A model generated the notes under the pieces. That model saw only the letters and a program-made list of their open reading frames with translations. It was not told the origin of the DNA and did not search any database. From Streptosporangiales bacterium (GTDB lineage Bacteria > Actinomycetota > Actinomycetes > Streptosporangiales > WHST01): a DNA stretch of 56,972 nucleotides. The stretch covers positions 1 through 56,972 of the forward strand of contig WHTA01000032.1 of assembly GCA_009379825.1 (NCBI GenBank), read 5' to 3'. Shown here piece after piece: positions 8,469 to 17,127 of the stretch; position 1 is the first letter of the stretch; every line of letters begins with the position of its first letter. A program made the position numbers and the translations under genes.

Positions 8469-10860
8469 GCCGGTCCGCCGCTACCTTCGCGGCGCTCACC
8501 GTGCTCGGGGCGGCTCTCCTCGGCCAGCTCGGCGGCGAGCCGTCGCGTGCGGCCGAGCGACCGCCGGTGGCGGCAGGCGATCTCGTCATCGACACGGTCG
8601 TCGGCACCGGCGACCCTGGCAACACTGGCGACGGCGGTCCGGCCCGCACGGCCGGGTTGGCGGAACCGGTGGACGTCGCCACCGGACCTGACGGCACCCT
8701 GTACGTACTCGCCGGGCACCGGATCCGCGCCGTCGACCCGAGGACGAAGACCATCACCACCATCGCCGGCACCGGCAAGTCCGGCTTCAGCGGCGACGGC
8801 GGCCCCGCGAAGAAGGCCACCTTCTCCAGCCGCGAGTCCAGTGGCTACATCTACGGCGCACGCGGACTCACGGTCGGCAACGACGGCACGCTCTACGTCG
8901 CCGACACCGGCAACCACAGGATCAGGGCGATCGACCCGGACGACGGCACCATCCGAACCGTCGCCGGCAGCGGCGGGACAGGCGTCAAGGACAGGCACTT
9001 CGGCGGCGACGGCGGCAAGGCGACCAAGGCGCTGCTCTACTACCCGAAAGACGTCGCGGTAGACGCCGACGGCAACCTCTACATCACCGATTCGCTGAAC
9101 TACCGCGTGCGCATGGTCGACGCCGACACCGGCAAGATCGGCACCATCGCCGGGTACGCGCTACCCGAGGAGGTCGGTGCCTTCCCCGAACCTGCCGTCG
9201 GGACGAAGCGCGCCACCAAGACGTTCGTCCGCCCCGACACGGTCGCCGTCCACCCGTCCGGCAAGGTCTACTTCGCCGAGGCGGCCACCGACCTGGTGCG
9301 GGTGGCCGACCCGGCGAAGGACACCATCGAGACCGTGGCCGGAGCGGTCACCCGCGCACCCGAGGTGCACGACCCGTCCGACCTGGCGTTCGACCCCGAG
9401 GGCAAGGCCCTCTACATCGCCGGCTACGACCGCGTCTACCGGCTCGACCTGGCCACCAAGGACGTAAGCGCCTACGCCGGCGGCGAGAAGGACGCCCCGG
9501 TCGGCGACGGCCGCAAACCGACGGACTCGGTCATCGCCGGCGCGCCGATGGGTATCGGTATCGCGGTAGGGCCGGCGGGGCAGCTCTACCTCACCGACGC
9601 CCAGATCTACCGGATCCGCATGGTCGCCGAGGCGGAGCACGCCACCCGTCCCGACCACCGGCTGGCAAGCGAACCGATCGACACCCTGGTCGGCAGCGGA
9701 CGGCGCATACCCGCCGACGACACCGGCGACGAAGAAGAAGACGGCCCGTTCTACCGCGACGTGCACGAGTTCGACGAGGTCGACCTCAGGAATCCCGGCG
9801 ACGTCGTCGTGGACGACGACGGCACGCTCTACCTGGCCGACACGGACAACGACAGGATCCGCACGGTCGGCCTCGGTGCGGGCGTCGTCCGCACCCTGGC
9901 CGGCCGGCCGGACATCCGCCCGTACGACGAGGAGGACAACGGCGACGGCGGCAAGGCCACCGAGGCGTACCTCAGCACACCGCGTTCACTCGCGCTTGGT
10001 CCTGACGGCAGGTTGTACTTCGCCGACGACACCGGCGACGAGACCGCCATCAGGTACGTCGACCTCGACGACGGCACGATCGACACCATGCCAGGCAGCC
10101 GGTACGAGTTCGTGAACCCGACCGGGCTGGCCTTCGACGCGGGTGGCGACCTGTACGTCGTCGACGGGGCAGCCGACCGGATCTGCCGGCTGGAACCGGA
10201 CGCCGACGAGTGCGAGACGGTCGTCGCCGACGACCCGGACGAGTACGGCGAGGAGACCGACCGGCTGAACGGCCCGGTCGGCCTGGCCATCGGCCCCGGC
10301 GGCGGGCTGTACGTCTCCATCGGCCCGCAGGTGCTGCGTGTGGACAAGCGCACCGGGAAGATCACCACGTTCGCCGGCTACCAGGCCGGCGGCGTCGGCG
10401 TGGCCGGCGACGGGGCCACGGCGTACTCCGCACAGTTCGGCGCGATCAGCGACCTGACCGTGGCCGACGGCACGCTGTACCTCACCGACAAGGCCAACCA
10501 CCGGGTCCGTGCGATCGACCTGGAACGCACGTCGTCAGGCGGGTCGCGGGAACCGGTGAGTTCCGCGAAGGCGGCGGCGAGGACGGCACCACCTACGGCG
10601 GCGGCGGCTTCGCCGGCGACGGCAAGCCCGCGGGCAGAGCCCAGCTGAACGAACCCACCGCGGTCGCGGCCGGCCCGGACGGCGAGCTGTACGTCGTCGA
10701 CGGCAGCAACCAACGGGTGCGGGTGATCGGCGAGACGAGTATCACCCCGGGCGTCGTCGTCCACCCACTCGTCCTCGTCGCAGTCCTCGCGGCGGCGCTG
10801 GTAACCGGCGCGGTCGTGCTGCGTATCCGACGGCGGAAGAGCCACCCCGTCGCCCCCTAG
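8465..10860 (+). pseudogene. Second NHL-repeat surface protein, frameshifted near its 3' end
   Basis: A paralogue of the preceding gene, its ATG at 8465 overlaps that gene's TGA. It has the same layout: signal peptide (AALTVLGAALLGQLGG), NHL blades (YVADTGNHRIRAID, FADDTGDE), and a C-terminal helix (LVLVAVLAAALVTGAVVLRI) with tail RRRKSHPVAP. The helix and last blade are in a different frame. Comparison with the first copy around GACCTGAAGCAGCACGTC shows one base missing near 10521-10530. As written the protein ends at 10648 (727 aa) without its membrane anchor, so it would be released rather than anchored. It could be a real mutation or a sequencing error. Confidence 0.85.
8752..8820 (+). 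repeat. 69-bp exact direct repeat shared by the two NHL genes (partner at 6389-6457)
   Basis: The two segments are identical base for base. They encode a blade end and its loop (ITTIAGTGKSGFSGDGG and onward). Similar long identities recur near the 3' ends, for example around GACAAGGCCAACCACCGGGT at about 8080 and 10489. Identity over this length in wobble positions points to recent duplication or gene conversion. Confidence 0.85.
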
Positions 10861-10893
10861 GCAGTTTTCGCCGGCGGGAAATAGCATCGCCTC

Positions 10894-12636
10894 GTGACCC
10901 AGCTACGAGTGGCACTCGCCCAGACGAACCCGACGGTAGGTGACCTGCGCGCCAACGCCGACCAGGTCCTGGCCAAGGCGCGCGACGCCGCCGCGACGGG
11001 CGCGCACCTGGTGGTCTTCCCCGAGATGCACCTCTCCGGCTACCCGGTGGAGGACCTCGCGTTGCGCAAGTCGTTCTGCAACGCCTCTCGCCGCCAGCTC
11101 GACCAGCTCGCCGCCGAGCTCGCCGAGCGCGGCCTGGGCGACATTACCGTCGTCGTCGGGTATCTCGACGTGATCGGTGGCCGCTCGCAGCGGGCCGGGC
11201 AGCCGCCCATCGCACCACTCAACGCCGGCGCGTTCGTGCACGGCGGCAAGGTCATCGTGCGCTACGCCAAGCACCACCTGCCGAACTACGGCGTGTTCGA
11301 CGAGTTCCGCTACTTCGTCCCCGGCGAGGATCTGGCGGTGGCACGCGTGCACGGCGTCGACATCGCGTTGATGATCTGTGAAGACCTGTGGCAGGAGAAG
11401 GGCCCGTCGATCTACGCGCGTACCGCCGACGTCGGCCTCGTCCTCGCCATCAACGGCTCGCCGTACGAGCGGCTGAAGGACGACTCCAGGCTGGAGCTGT
11501 GCGCCCGACGCGCACAGTACGTCGGCTGCCCGCTGGTGTACGTCAACATGGTCGGCGGCCAGGACGAGCTGATCTTCGACGGCGACTCGCTCGTCGTCGA
11601 CGCGAAGGGTGAGCTCGTCGCGCGTGCCCCGCAGTTCACCGAGCACCTGCTGACCGTCGACCTGGAGCTCAAGGCGGCGGCCCAGGACGCCACGGCACTC
11701 ACGCCGAGCGTGGACCGCGTGGTCATCTCCACCGAGCCGCCGGAGAGGTACACGCCGCTCACCCCCAGCGTCGCCGACCCGCTCGACGACCTGGCGGAGG
11801 TCTACCAGGCGCTGGTGCTCGGCACCCGCGACTACGCACGCAAGAACGGCTTCGAGTCCGCCGTCCTGAACCTCTCCGGCGGCATCGACTCCGCGCTCGT
11901 CGCCACGATCGCGGTGGACGCGCTCGGCGCGGACCGCGTGCACACGCTCGCGCTGCCGTCGCAGTACTCCACCGAGCACTCGCTGACCGACGCCGAGGAC
12001 CTGGCCAAGCGGCAGGGCGTCGACTACCGCGTCCACCCCATCAGGGGCATGTACGAGGCGTTCTCGAGCGAGGTGAGCCTGCACGGGATCGCCGCCGAGA
12101 ACCTGCAGGCGCGCATCCGCGGCACGATCCTGATGTCGGTCTCCAACGAGGAGGGCCACCTCGCGCTCGCGACCGGCAACAAGAGCGAGCTCGGCACCGG
12201 CTACTCCACCCTGTACGGCGACTCCGCGGGCGGTTACGCGCCGCTCAAAGACGTACCGAAGACCACGGTGTGGGCGCTGGCGCGCTGGCGGAACGCGGAG
12301 GCCGAACGCCAGGGGCACGCGCAGCCGATCCCGGAGAACGTCATCAGCAAGCCGCCGTCGGCCGAGCTCGCGCCCGACCAGCAGGACAGCGACTCGCTCC
12401 CGCCGTACGAGCAGCTCGACGCGCTGCTCGACGACTACGTCGAGGACGACTTCGGCCGGGCCGAGCTGATCGAGCGGGGACACGACCCGGAGCTGATCGA
12501 CCGGGTGACGGCGATGGTCGACCGGGCCGAGTACAAGCGGCGGCAGTTCCCGCCAGGACCGAAGATCTCCGAGCGCAACTTCGGCCGCGACCGGCGCCAG
12601 CCGATCACGAACGCGTGGAGCGAAGGGCGGAAGTGA
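10894..12636 (+). CDS. nadE: Glutamine-dependent NAD(+) synthetase
   Basis: This 580-aa enzyme converts nicotinate-adenine dinucleotide, ATP and glutamine to NAD+ in the cytoplasm. Residues 1 to about 270 are a nitrilase-type glutaminase domain with the triad Glu44 (FPEMHLSGYP), Lys126 (YAKHHLPNYG) and Cys162 (MICEDLW). Residues from about 295 form the synthetase domain with the pyrophosphate loop LSGGIDSA (327-334) and GNKSELGTGY. The GTG start at 10894 follows the NHL pair by only 33 bp, so it may be read from an upstream promoter or a tight leaderless one. Length and motifs match the two-domain form. Confidence 0.96.
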   Translation: MTQLRVALAQTNPTVGDLRANADQVLAKARDAAATGAHLVVFPEMHLSGYPVEDLALRKSFCNASRRQLDQLAAELAERGLGDITVVVGYLDVIGGRSQRAGQPPIAPLNAGAFVHGGKVIVRYAKHHLPNYGVFDEFRYFVPGEDLAVARVHGVDIALMICEDLWQEKGPSIYARTADVGLVLAINGSPYERLKDDSRLELCARRAQYVGCPLVYVNMVGGQDELIFDGDSLVVDAKGELVARAPQFTEHLLTVDLELKAAAQDATALTPSVDRVVISTEPPERYTPLTPSVADPLDDLAEVYQALVLGTRDYARKNGFESAVLNLSGGIDSALVATIAVDALGADRVHTLALPSQYSTEHSLTDAEDLAKRQGVDYRVHPIRGMYEAFSSEVSLHGIAAENLQARIRGTILMSVSNEEGHLALATGNKSELGTGYSTLYGDSAGGYAPLKDVPKTTVWALARWRNAEAERQGHAQPIPENVISKPPSAELAPDQQDSDSLPPYEQLDALLDDYVEDDFGRAELIERGHDPELIDRVTAMVDRAEYKRRQFPPGPKISERNFGRDRRQPITNAWSEGRK

Positions 12637-12639
12637 CGC

Positions 12640-12873
12640 CTACTGCGGTGGGTACTGGCCGAGCTGCTGGTTCCCACCGGGCACCTGCTGCTGCGCGCCG
12701 CCGCGCAGCTGGGTGATGAGCCGGTGCGTGCCGACCGTGGCCCGTGGGTCGTCCAGCGCTTCGAGCACGCCGTTCTTCACCGCCGCTTTCACGATGAAGT
12801 ACATGACGACGAGGCCGATCGCCATCATGACCAGGCCGAGGAGAAGACCGATTATGCCGCCTGCAGCTGCCAT
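12640..12873 (-). CDS. Small single-pass membrane protein of unknown function
   Basis: From ATG 12873 this gives 77 aa. The N-terminal hydrophobic helix is MAAAGGIIGLLLGLVMMAIG, continuing to VVMYFIVKAAVK. A soluble tail follows (GVLEALDDPRATVGTHRL) and ends in a Gln/Gly/Pro-rich stretch. A GTG at 12951 would add 26 residues, but the later ATG puts the membrane helix at the N-terminus. No recognised domain. It is convergent with nadE, with 3 bp between stops. Confidence 0.6.
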   Translation of the reverse strand: MAAAGGIIGLLLGLVMMAIGLVVMYFIVKAAVKNGVLEALDDPRATVGTHRLITQLRGGAQQQVPGGNQQLGQYPPQ

Positions 12874-13043
12874 GCCGGGATGGTAGCACCGTGCGTATTC
12901 GCAGCTGGCCGCCGAATGCCCGCGGTTGCACTGCTGTCCTATGGTGGACACGTTGCCGCACGATCACCTGGTAGGCATCGGCCGTTCAACGCCGTGGGGT
13001 ACTCCTTGAGCTGCTGATGCTCCAGCCGCGGAAGGTGGCCGTC

Positions 13044-14612
13044 ATGTCGAGTGCACCGCTGTCCCGTAGGTCGGTGCTCGTCGGCGGCCTGGTCACCGGC
13101 GGCGCGCTGCTCGTCCCGTCGTCCTTACCTGCGAACGCTGTGCCGCGCCGGGCACCCGCCCTGGTCCGCGGCGGCCGGCCCGCACTGACGCACGGCGTGC
13201 AATCCGGCGACGTCGGCGCGACCTCGGCGACGGTCTGGGCACGCAGCGACCGCCCCGCCCGCATGCTCGTCGAGGTCAGCCTCGACCCCGAGTTCACCCG
13301 GTCGCGCACGCTGCCGGGCGCGCACCTCGGCGAAGACTCCGACTACACCGGGAAGACGCGGCTCACGGCGCTGCCACCCGGCAGGGACGTCCACTACCGC
13401 ATCACCCCCGTCGACCCGTCCGACGACCGCCGCAGCGGGGAGCCGGCCACCGGCCACCTCCGTACGCCTCCGGCACGTGCGAGCGACGTGTCGTTCCTGT
13501 GGTCCGGCGACCTCGCCGGCCAGGGCTGGGGCATCGACCGCGATCGCGGCGGCTACCGGATCTTCGCCGCGATGCGCGACCTCGATCCGGACTTCTACCT
13601 GTGCAACGGTGACAACATCTACGCGGACAACCCGCTGGAGGAGACGGTCGCGCTCCCCGACGGCACGACGTGGCACAACGTCGTCACCGAGGAGAAGTCG
13701 AACGTCGCGCAGACGCTGGCCGAGTTCCGCGGCAACTACAAGTACAACCTGCTCGACGACAACCTGCGCGCGTTCTACGCCGATGTTGCGCAGATCCAGC
13801 AGTGGGACGACCACGAAACGCTGAACAACTGGTGGCCGGGCGAGATCCACGACGACGACAGGTACACGGAGCGGCGCGTCGACGTGCTCGCCGCCCGGTC
13901 GAACCAGGCGTGGCACGAGTACACGCCGATCGCGGCGCGACACGACGAGGAGGGCCGCATCTACCGGGTGATCCACCACGGCCCGCTACTCGACGTGTTC
14001 GTGCTGGACATGCGCTGGTACAAGGACCCGAACTCGGCCAACAAGCAGACCTTCAACAACGGCGGCGTGCTTGGCCACCGGCAGGCCGAGTGGCTACGCG
14101 ACGAGCTCAGCAGGTCGCGGGCGACATGGAAGGTCATCGCGAACGACCTCCCGCTCGGCATGGTGGTGCCAGACGGCGACGACTTCGAAGCCGTGTCACA
14201 GGGCGACCAGGGCGAGCCGCTCGGCCGGGAGATCCAGATCGCCGAGCTGCTCAGCTTCCTGAAGCGCGAAGAGATCCGCAACGTGGTCTGGCTGACCACC
14301 GACGTGCACTTCACCGCCGCACACTACTTCGACCCCGCACGAGCGACGTTCACGGACTTCTACCCGTTCTGGCAGTTCGTCTCCGGTCCACTGCACGCCG
14401 GTGGCTTCCCGCAGCTCGAGCTGGACTCGACGTTCGGCTGCGAGCAGGTCTTCGTCAAGGCACCGACGGAGGCGAACGTCTCCCCCGCCACCGACTACCA
14501 GTTCTTCGGCCAGGTACACATCGACGCACAGAGCAAGCACCTCACGGTCAAGCTCCGCGACGTGCACGCACGGGTGCTGTGGGAGCGCGAGCTGCGCCCG
14601 TACGAGCGCTAG
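13044..14612 (+). CDS. phoD: PhoD-family alkaline phosphatase, Tat-exported
   Basis: This is a 522-aa secreted phosphodiesterase/phosphomonoesterase of the PhoD metallophosphatase family. The N-terminus has a twin-arginine signal (LSRRSVLVGGLVTGGALL) with cleavage near ANAVP. An N-terminal Fn3-like PhoD_N domain (THGVQSGDVGATSATVWAR) precedes the catalytic domain, which shows GDNIYAD, QQWDDHETLNNW and TTDVHFTAAHYF as metal-binding motifs. I chose ATG 13044 over 13017 because it gives a normal Tat n-region and has GAAGGTGG 6-7 nt upstream. PhoD enzymes use Fe3+/Ca2+ and usually serve phosphate scavenging. No Pho box was identified by eye. Confidence 0.92.
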   Translation: MSSAPLSRRSVLVGGLVTGGALLVPSSLPANAVPRRAPALVRGGRPALTHGVQSGDVGATSATVWARSDRPARMLVEVSLDPEFTRSRTLPGAHLGEDSDYTGKTRLTALPPGRDVHYRITPVDPSDDRRSGEPATGHLRTPPARASDVSFLWSGDLAGQGWGIDRDRGGYRIFAAMRDLDPDFYLCNGDNIYADNPLEETVALPDGTTWHNVVTEEKSNVAQTLAEFRGNYKYNLLDDNLRAFYADVAQIQQWDDHETLNNWWPGEIHDDDRYTERRVDVLAARSNQAWHEYTPIAARHDEEGRIYRVIHHGPLLDVFVLDMRWYKDPNSANKQTFNNGGVLGHRQAEWLRDELSRSRATWKVIANDLPLGMVVPDGDDFEAVSQGDQGEPLGREIQIAELLSFLKREEIRNVVWLTTDVHFTAAHYFDPARATFTDFYPFWQFVSGPLHAGGFPQLELDSTFGCEQVFVKAPTEANVSPATDYQFFGQVHIDAQSKHLTVKLRDVHARVLWERELRPYER

Positions 14613-14619
14613 CACGCCC

Positions 14620-15387
14620 CTAGACGCCGCCGAGCTGTTCGGTCAGCACGTGGCGTGCCTCGACCAGCGAAGGGCCGTACCAGGTCAGGTGGCGGCCGCT
14701 GACGAGCGCCACCGAGTGGCTCTCGAAGTTCTCCGGACCGTCGGTCGCGGAGAACGCGTAGGGCTCGTCCGGCAGCACCACGAGTCCCGCCGCAGCGCGC
14801 AGCTCGGCGAGCGGCACGCGCGGGTAGCGTTCTTCGTGCCCGGCGTACGCGTTGTCCACGCCGAGCATGCGCAACAGGTCACCGGCGAACGTGTCACTGC
14901 CGAGCACCATCCATGGCCGCCGCCAGATCGGCACGACCGCCGTACGCCGCGCTCCTACGTACGGCAGGCTCCACACCTGTTCCGCCGTCGCCAACCAGGC
15001 CGGGCGGTCGAGACCGAGCGCGCGGAACATCCGCGTCAGGCTCGCCAACGCCTCGACGACCGTGGTGCACTTCGTCACCCACACGGCGAGACCCGCTGCG
15101 CGCAAGGCATGGAGATCGACGTCGCGGTTCTCCTCGAAGTTGGCCAGCACCAGGTCGGGAGCGAGCTCCACGACGGCCGCGACGTCGGGGTTCTTCGTGC
15201 CGCCCACCCGCACCGGTTCCGTGTCCGCAGTGTGCGTGCACCACGCGGTCGCGGCAACGAGTAGCTGCGGCGCGGTGACCGCGACGCTCTCGGTAAGCGA
15301 CGGCACCAACGACACGACACGCCGGACAGGCGAAGGCACCGCCACCTCGACACCGGTGTCGTCACGGACGCGCTCGCGGGGAGCCAT
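14620..15387 (-). CDS. BtuF/TroA-like helical-backbone metal/cobalamin binding protein
   Basis: This 255-aa protein is a periplasmic-binding-protein fold of the helical-backbone metal receptor type (RRVVSLVPSLTESV, LAPDLVLANFEENR, VEALASLTRMFRALGL). The family binds vitamin B12 or siderophore-iron for ABC import. Unlike a true receptor it has no signal peptide or lipobox, and no permease or ATPase lies nearby, so a cytoplasmic or orphan role is possible. It is convergent with phoD (7 bp apart). The ATG at 15387 is close to a -10-like TATGCC, which suggests a leaderless transcript. Confidence 0.75.
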   Translation of the reverse strand: MAPRERVRDDTGVEVAVPSPVRRVVSLVPSLTESVAVTAPQLLVAATAWCTHTADTEPVRVGGTKNPDVAAVVELAPDLVLANFEENRDVDLHALRAAGLAVWVTKCTTVVEALASLTRMFRALGLDRPAWLATAEQVWSLPYVGARRTAVVPIWRRPWMVLGSDTFAGDLLRMLGVDNAYAGHEERYPRVPLAELRAAAGLVVLPDEPYAFSATDGPENFESHSVALVSGRHLTWYGPSLVEARHVLTEQLGGV

Positions 15388-15454
15388 GCAGGCATACTCG
15401 CACTCTCAGTCGATGCGTTGGACGCGCACCGTGCACACGGGGCACCATGAAGGT

Positions 15455-16090
15455 GTGGATGCGACGACCGCGGCGATGCTCAGACTGCTGTTGCAGCCGA
15501 CCGAATGGCCCGATCGAGTCAGCGACTTCGCCGCGGGCATGCGTCGTGTGAGCCGCAACCCGTCCGGGCTACTACTCGTCGGTACGCCGGACGACGAACC
15601 ATGGCACCTCGCCGCACACCTCGACGAGACCGCGCGTTGGGAAGGGATCCCGGAGATCTCGCCGGTGCTCGTACGGTGGACTCCACCGCGTGAGGGACCA
15701 CAACACCTCACCATGGGCATGCGCCGTCTTGACTACGTACGCCGCGGCGATCTCGTTCTCGTCGTCGCTCCCACGGCCACACCACCGCGTCTGCTCGAAC
15801 GCGTCGACGACGCCAAGAAGAGTGGCGGCGCAGTGTTCAGCATCGACGGTGGTGACGACGACCTCAACTCGATCGCACACGAGTCGTTGAGTGTCACGGC
15901 ACCGATCACCGTGCCACCGCATCAGTCGAACGTCCCAGTACCCGATCTGGGCGACACGACGGTCGCGTTCGAGACGGTGCAACACCTCGTCAACCTTGCG
16001 GCTGGTGAGACCACGAATCGCCGTGGACGTATCAGAGCGCGTCTAGCACGTGCACTAGAAGCGATCAGCGGCCCAAGCACTGTCGATTGA
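15455..16090 (+). CDS. Conserved hypothetical protein with an SIS-like core
   Basis: About 211 aa from GTG 15455; ATG 15476 is the other plausible start. The central part (RRGDLVLVVAPTATPPRLLE, DAKKSGGAVFSIDGG, then ESLSVTAP) has the strand-helix rhythm of sugar-isomerase (SIS) domains, which is an inference. No catalytic residues can be assigned. It diverges from the BtuF-like gene and sits just before the H1-like gene, separated from it by a hairpin and an AT-richer leader. Confidence 0.65.
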   Translation: MDATTAAMLRLLLQPTEWPDRVSDFAAGMRRVSRNPSGLLLVGTPDDEPWHLAAHLDETARWEGIPEISPVLVRWTPPREGPQHLTMGMRRLDYVRRGDLVLVVAPTATPPRLLERVDDAKKSGGAVFSIDGGDDDLNSIAHESLSVTAPITVPPHQSNVPVPDLGDTTVAFETVQHLVNLAAGETTNRRGRIRARLARALEAISGPSTVD

Positions 16091-16093
16091 GCG

Positions 16094-16118
16094 AAAACCC
16101 TTTCACACCAATGGTTTT
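16094..16118. terminator. Hairpin after the SIS-like gene
   Basis: AAAACC and GGTTTT pair, with a mismatch and two further A-T pairs, around the 7-nt loop TCACACC. The element starts 3 bases after the stop at 16090 and the 3' arm ends in TTTT, like a simple intrinsic terminator. The following 165 bp to the H1-like gene are unusually AT-rich for this genome and probably contain that gene's promoter. Confidence 0.5.
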
Positions 16119-16282
16119 AGCCAATGTAGCAGACATACGTGCAGGTAGCTCCGGAACAGCCAACTCAACCCCCTTGCAAAGAAACGCGCGTGGCTACTGG
16201 TAAAACTGCACACTTCGATGCATGGTTTTGTTCAGCGAGTTCATTGACCAGTACTCGTAGACACTTACGGAGGCGACACCGA

Positions 16283-16822
16283 ATGGCACCCGCTAAGAAG
16301 GGCGCTGCCAAGAAGAGCGCCGCGCGCAAGGGCGCAGCGACCCGCACTGCAAAGAAATCGACCGCCAAGAAGACAGCGGCCGCTAGGAAGAGCACCGCGC
16401 GCAAGACGGCAGCGAAGAAGACGGCCGCTAAGAAGGCGACCGCTCGCAAGGCACCGGCGAGGAAGACCGCCGCTAAGAAGACCGCCAAGCGGGCACCAGC
16501 CAAGAGGGCCGCCAAGAAGGCCACCGCCCGCAAGACGGCAGCAAAGAAGACCGCCAAGCGGGCACCGGCGAAGAAGACGGCCGCAAAGAAGGCGACCGCT
16601 CGCAAGGCAGCGGCCAAGAAGAGCGCCGCAAAGAAGACCGCCAAGCGGGCACCAGCCAAGAGGGCCGCCAAGAAGACGGCCGCAAAGAAGGCCACCGCCC
16701 GCAAGACGGCAGCAAAGAAGACCGCCAAGCGGGCACCGGCGAAGAAGACCGCCGCAAAGAAGACCGCGGCCCGCAGGGCCCCGGCCCGCAAGACCGCGGC
16801 GAAGCGCGCCGTCAGGCGATAA
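16283..16822 (+). CDS. Histone H1-like lysine/alanine-rich DNA-binding protein
   Basis: This 179-aa protein is almost entirely Lys, Ala, Arg, Thr and Pro, arranged in AAKKTA, KATARKTA and AKRAPAK units. KKTAKRAPAK occurs four times. It resembles the C-terminal tails of eukaryotic H1 and of actinobacterial HupS-type proteins, but there is no HU domain in front. Such proteins coat and compact DNA and are often repeat-length variable. ATG 16283 follows GGAGG by 9 nt. The DNA itself is repetitive (ACCGCCAAGCGGGCACC at 16481, 16550, 16637 and 16721). A strong terminator hairpin follows the stop. Confidence 0.85.
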   Translation: MAPAKKGAAKKSAARKGAATRTAKKSTAKKTAAARKSTARKTAAKKTAAKKATARKAPARKTAAKKTAKRAPAKRAAKKATARKTAAKKTAKRAPAKKTAAKKATARKAAAKKSAAKKTAKRAPAKRAAKKTAAKKATARKTAAKKTAKRAPAKKTAAKKTAARRAPARKTAAKRAVRR

Positions 16823-16835
16823 CCGTCAGCGTGAC

Positions 16836-16870
16836 CGATGGGGGCTGGGCATCTCGCCCGGCCCCCATCG
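16836..16870. terminator. Strong GC hairpin terminator
   Basis: CGATGGGGGC and GCCCCCATCG pair perfectly and extend inward with GGG/CCC around a short loop. It lies between the H1-like gene (plus) and the 60-aa gene (minus), so it can end both transcripts. Confidence 0.8.
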
Positions 16871-16880
16871 TGCTGTCGGG

Positions 16881-17063
16881 TCAGTCATCGTCGCTCCACC
16901 GCGGGTCGTGCTCCCACGCTTCGTTGCGTTGCTCGGCCAGCCGGAGTGCGTTCTCCGCCTCCGCACGAGTGGCGAACGGTCCGAGCCGGTCCGCGTTGCG
17001 GCAGCCCTCGGCCGGTTCCACGGCCTTGTGCACAAGGCAGTACCACCATTGCTGCTCGTCCAT
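16881..17063 (-). CDS. Small conserved actinobacterial protein (SPOR-like)
   Basis: 60 aa, starting MDEQQWWYCLVHKAVEPAEG and ending in an acidic tail (PRWSDDD). The pattern W-Y-C-L, then C, then GPFATRAEAENAL resembles SPOR-like small proteins found beside map in actinobacteria. GGAGG lies directly before the ATG. The function is unknown. It diverges from map with 64 bp between the starts. Confidence 0.7.
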   Translation of the reverse strand: MDEQQWWYCLVHKAVEPAEGCRNADRLGPFATRAEAENALRLAEQRNEAWEHDPRWSDDD

Positions 17064-17127
17064 CCCTCCAGCCTAGGCGTGACCGCCAGGCGATGCGGCG
17101 AGCGACCAGGCAGTTAGACTCGAGCAC

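Noticed and set aside
14620-15387. Complete B12/iron ABC importer
   Set aside because: Only a BtuF-like protein is present; there is no permease, ATPase, lipobox or riboswitch in the flanks.
16165-16791. Minus-strand frame rich in FFAAVFFAGARL, resembling membrane helices
   Set aside because: It is the reverse complement of Lys/Ala codons in the H1-like gene; hydrophobic by mirror effect only.
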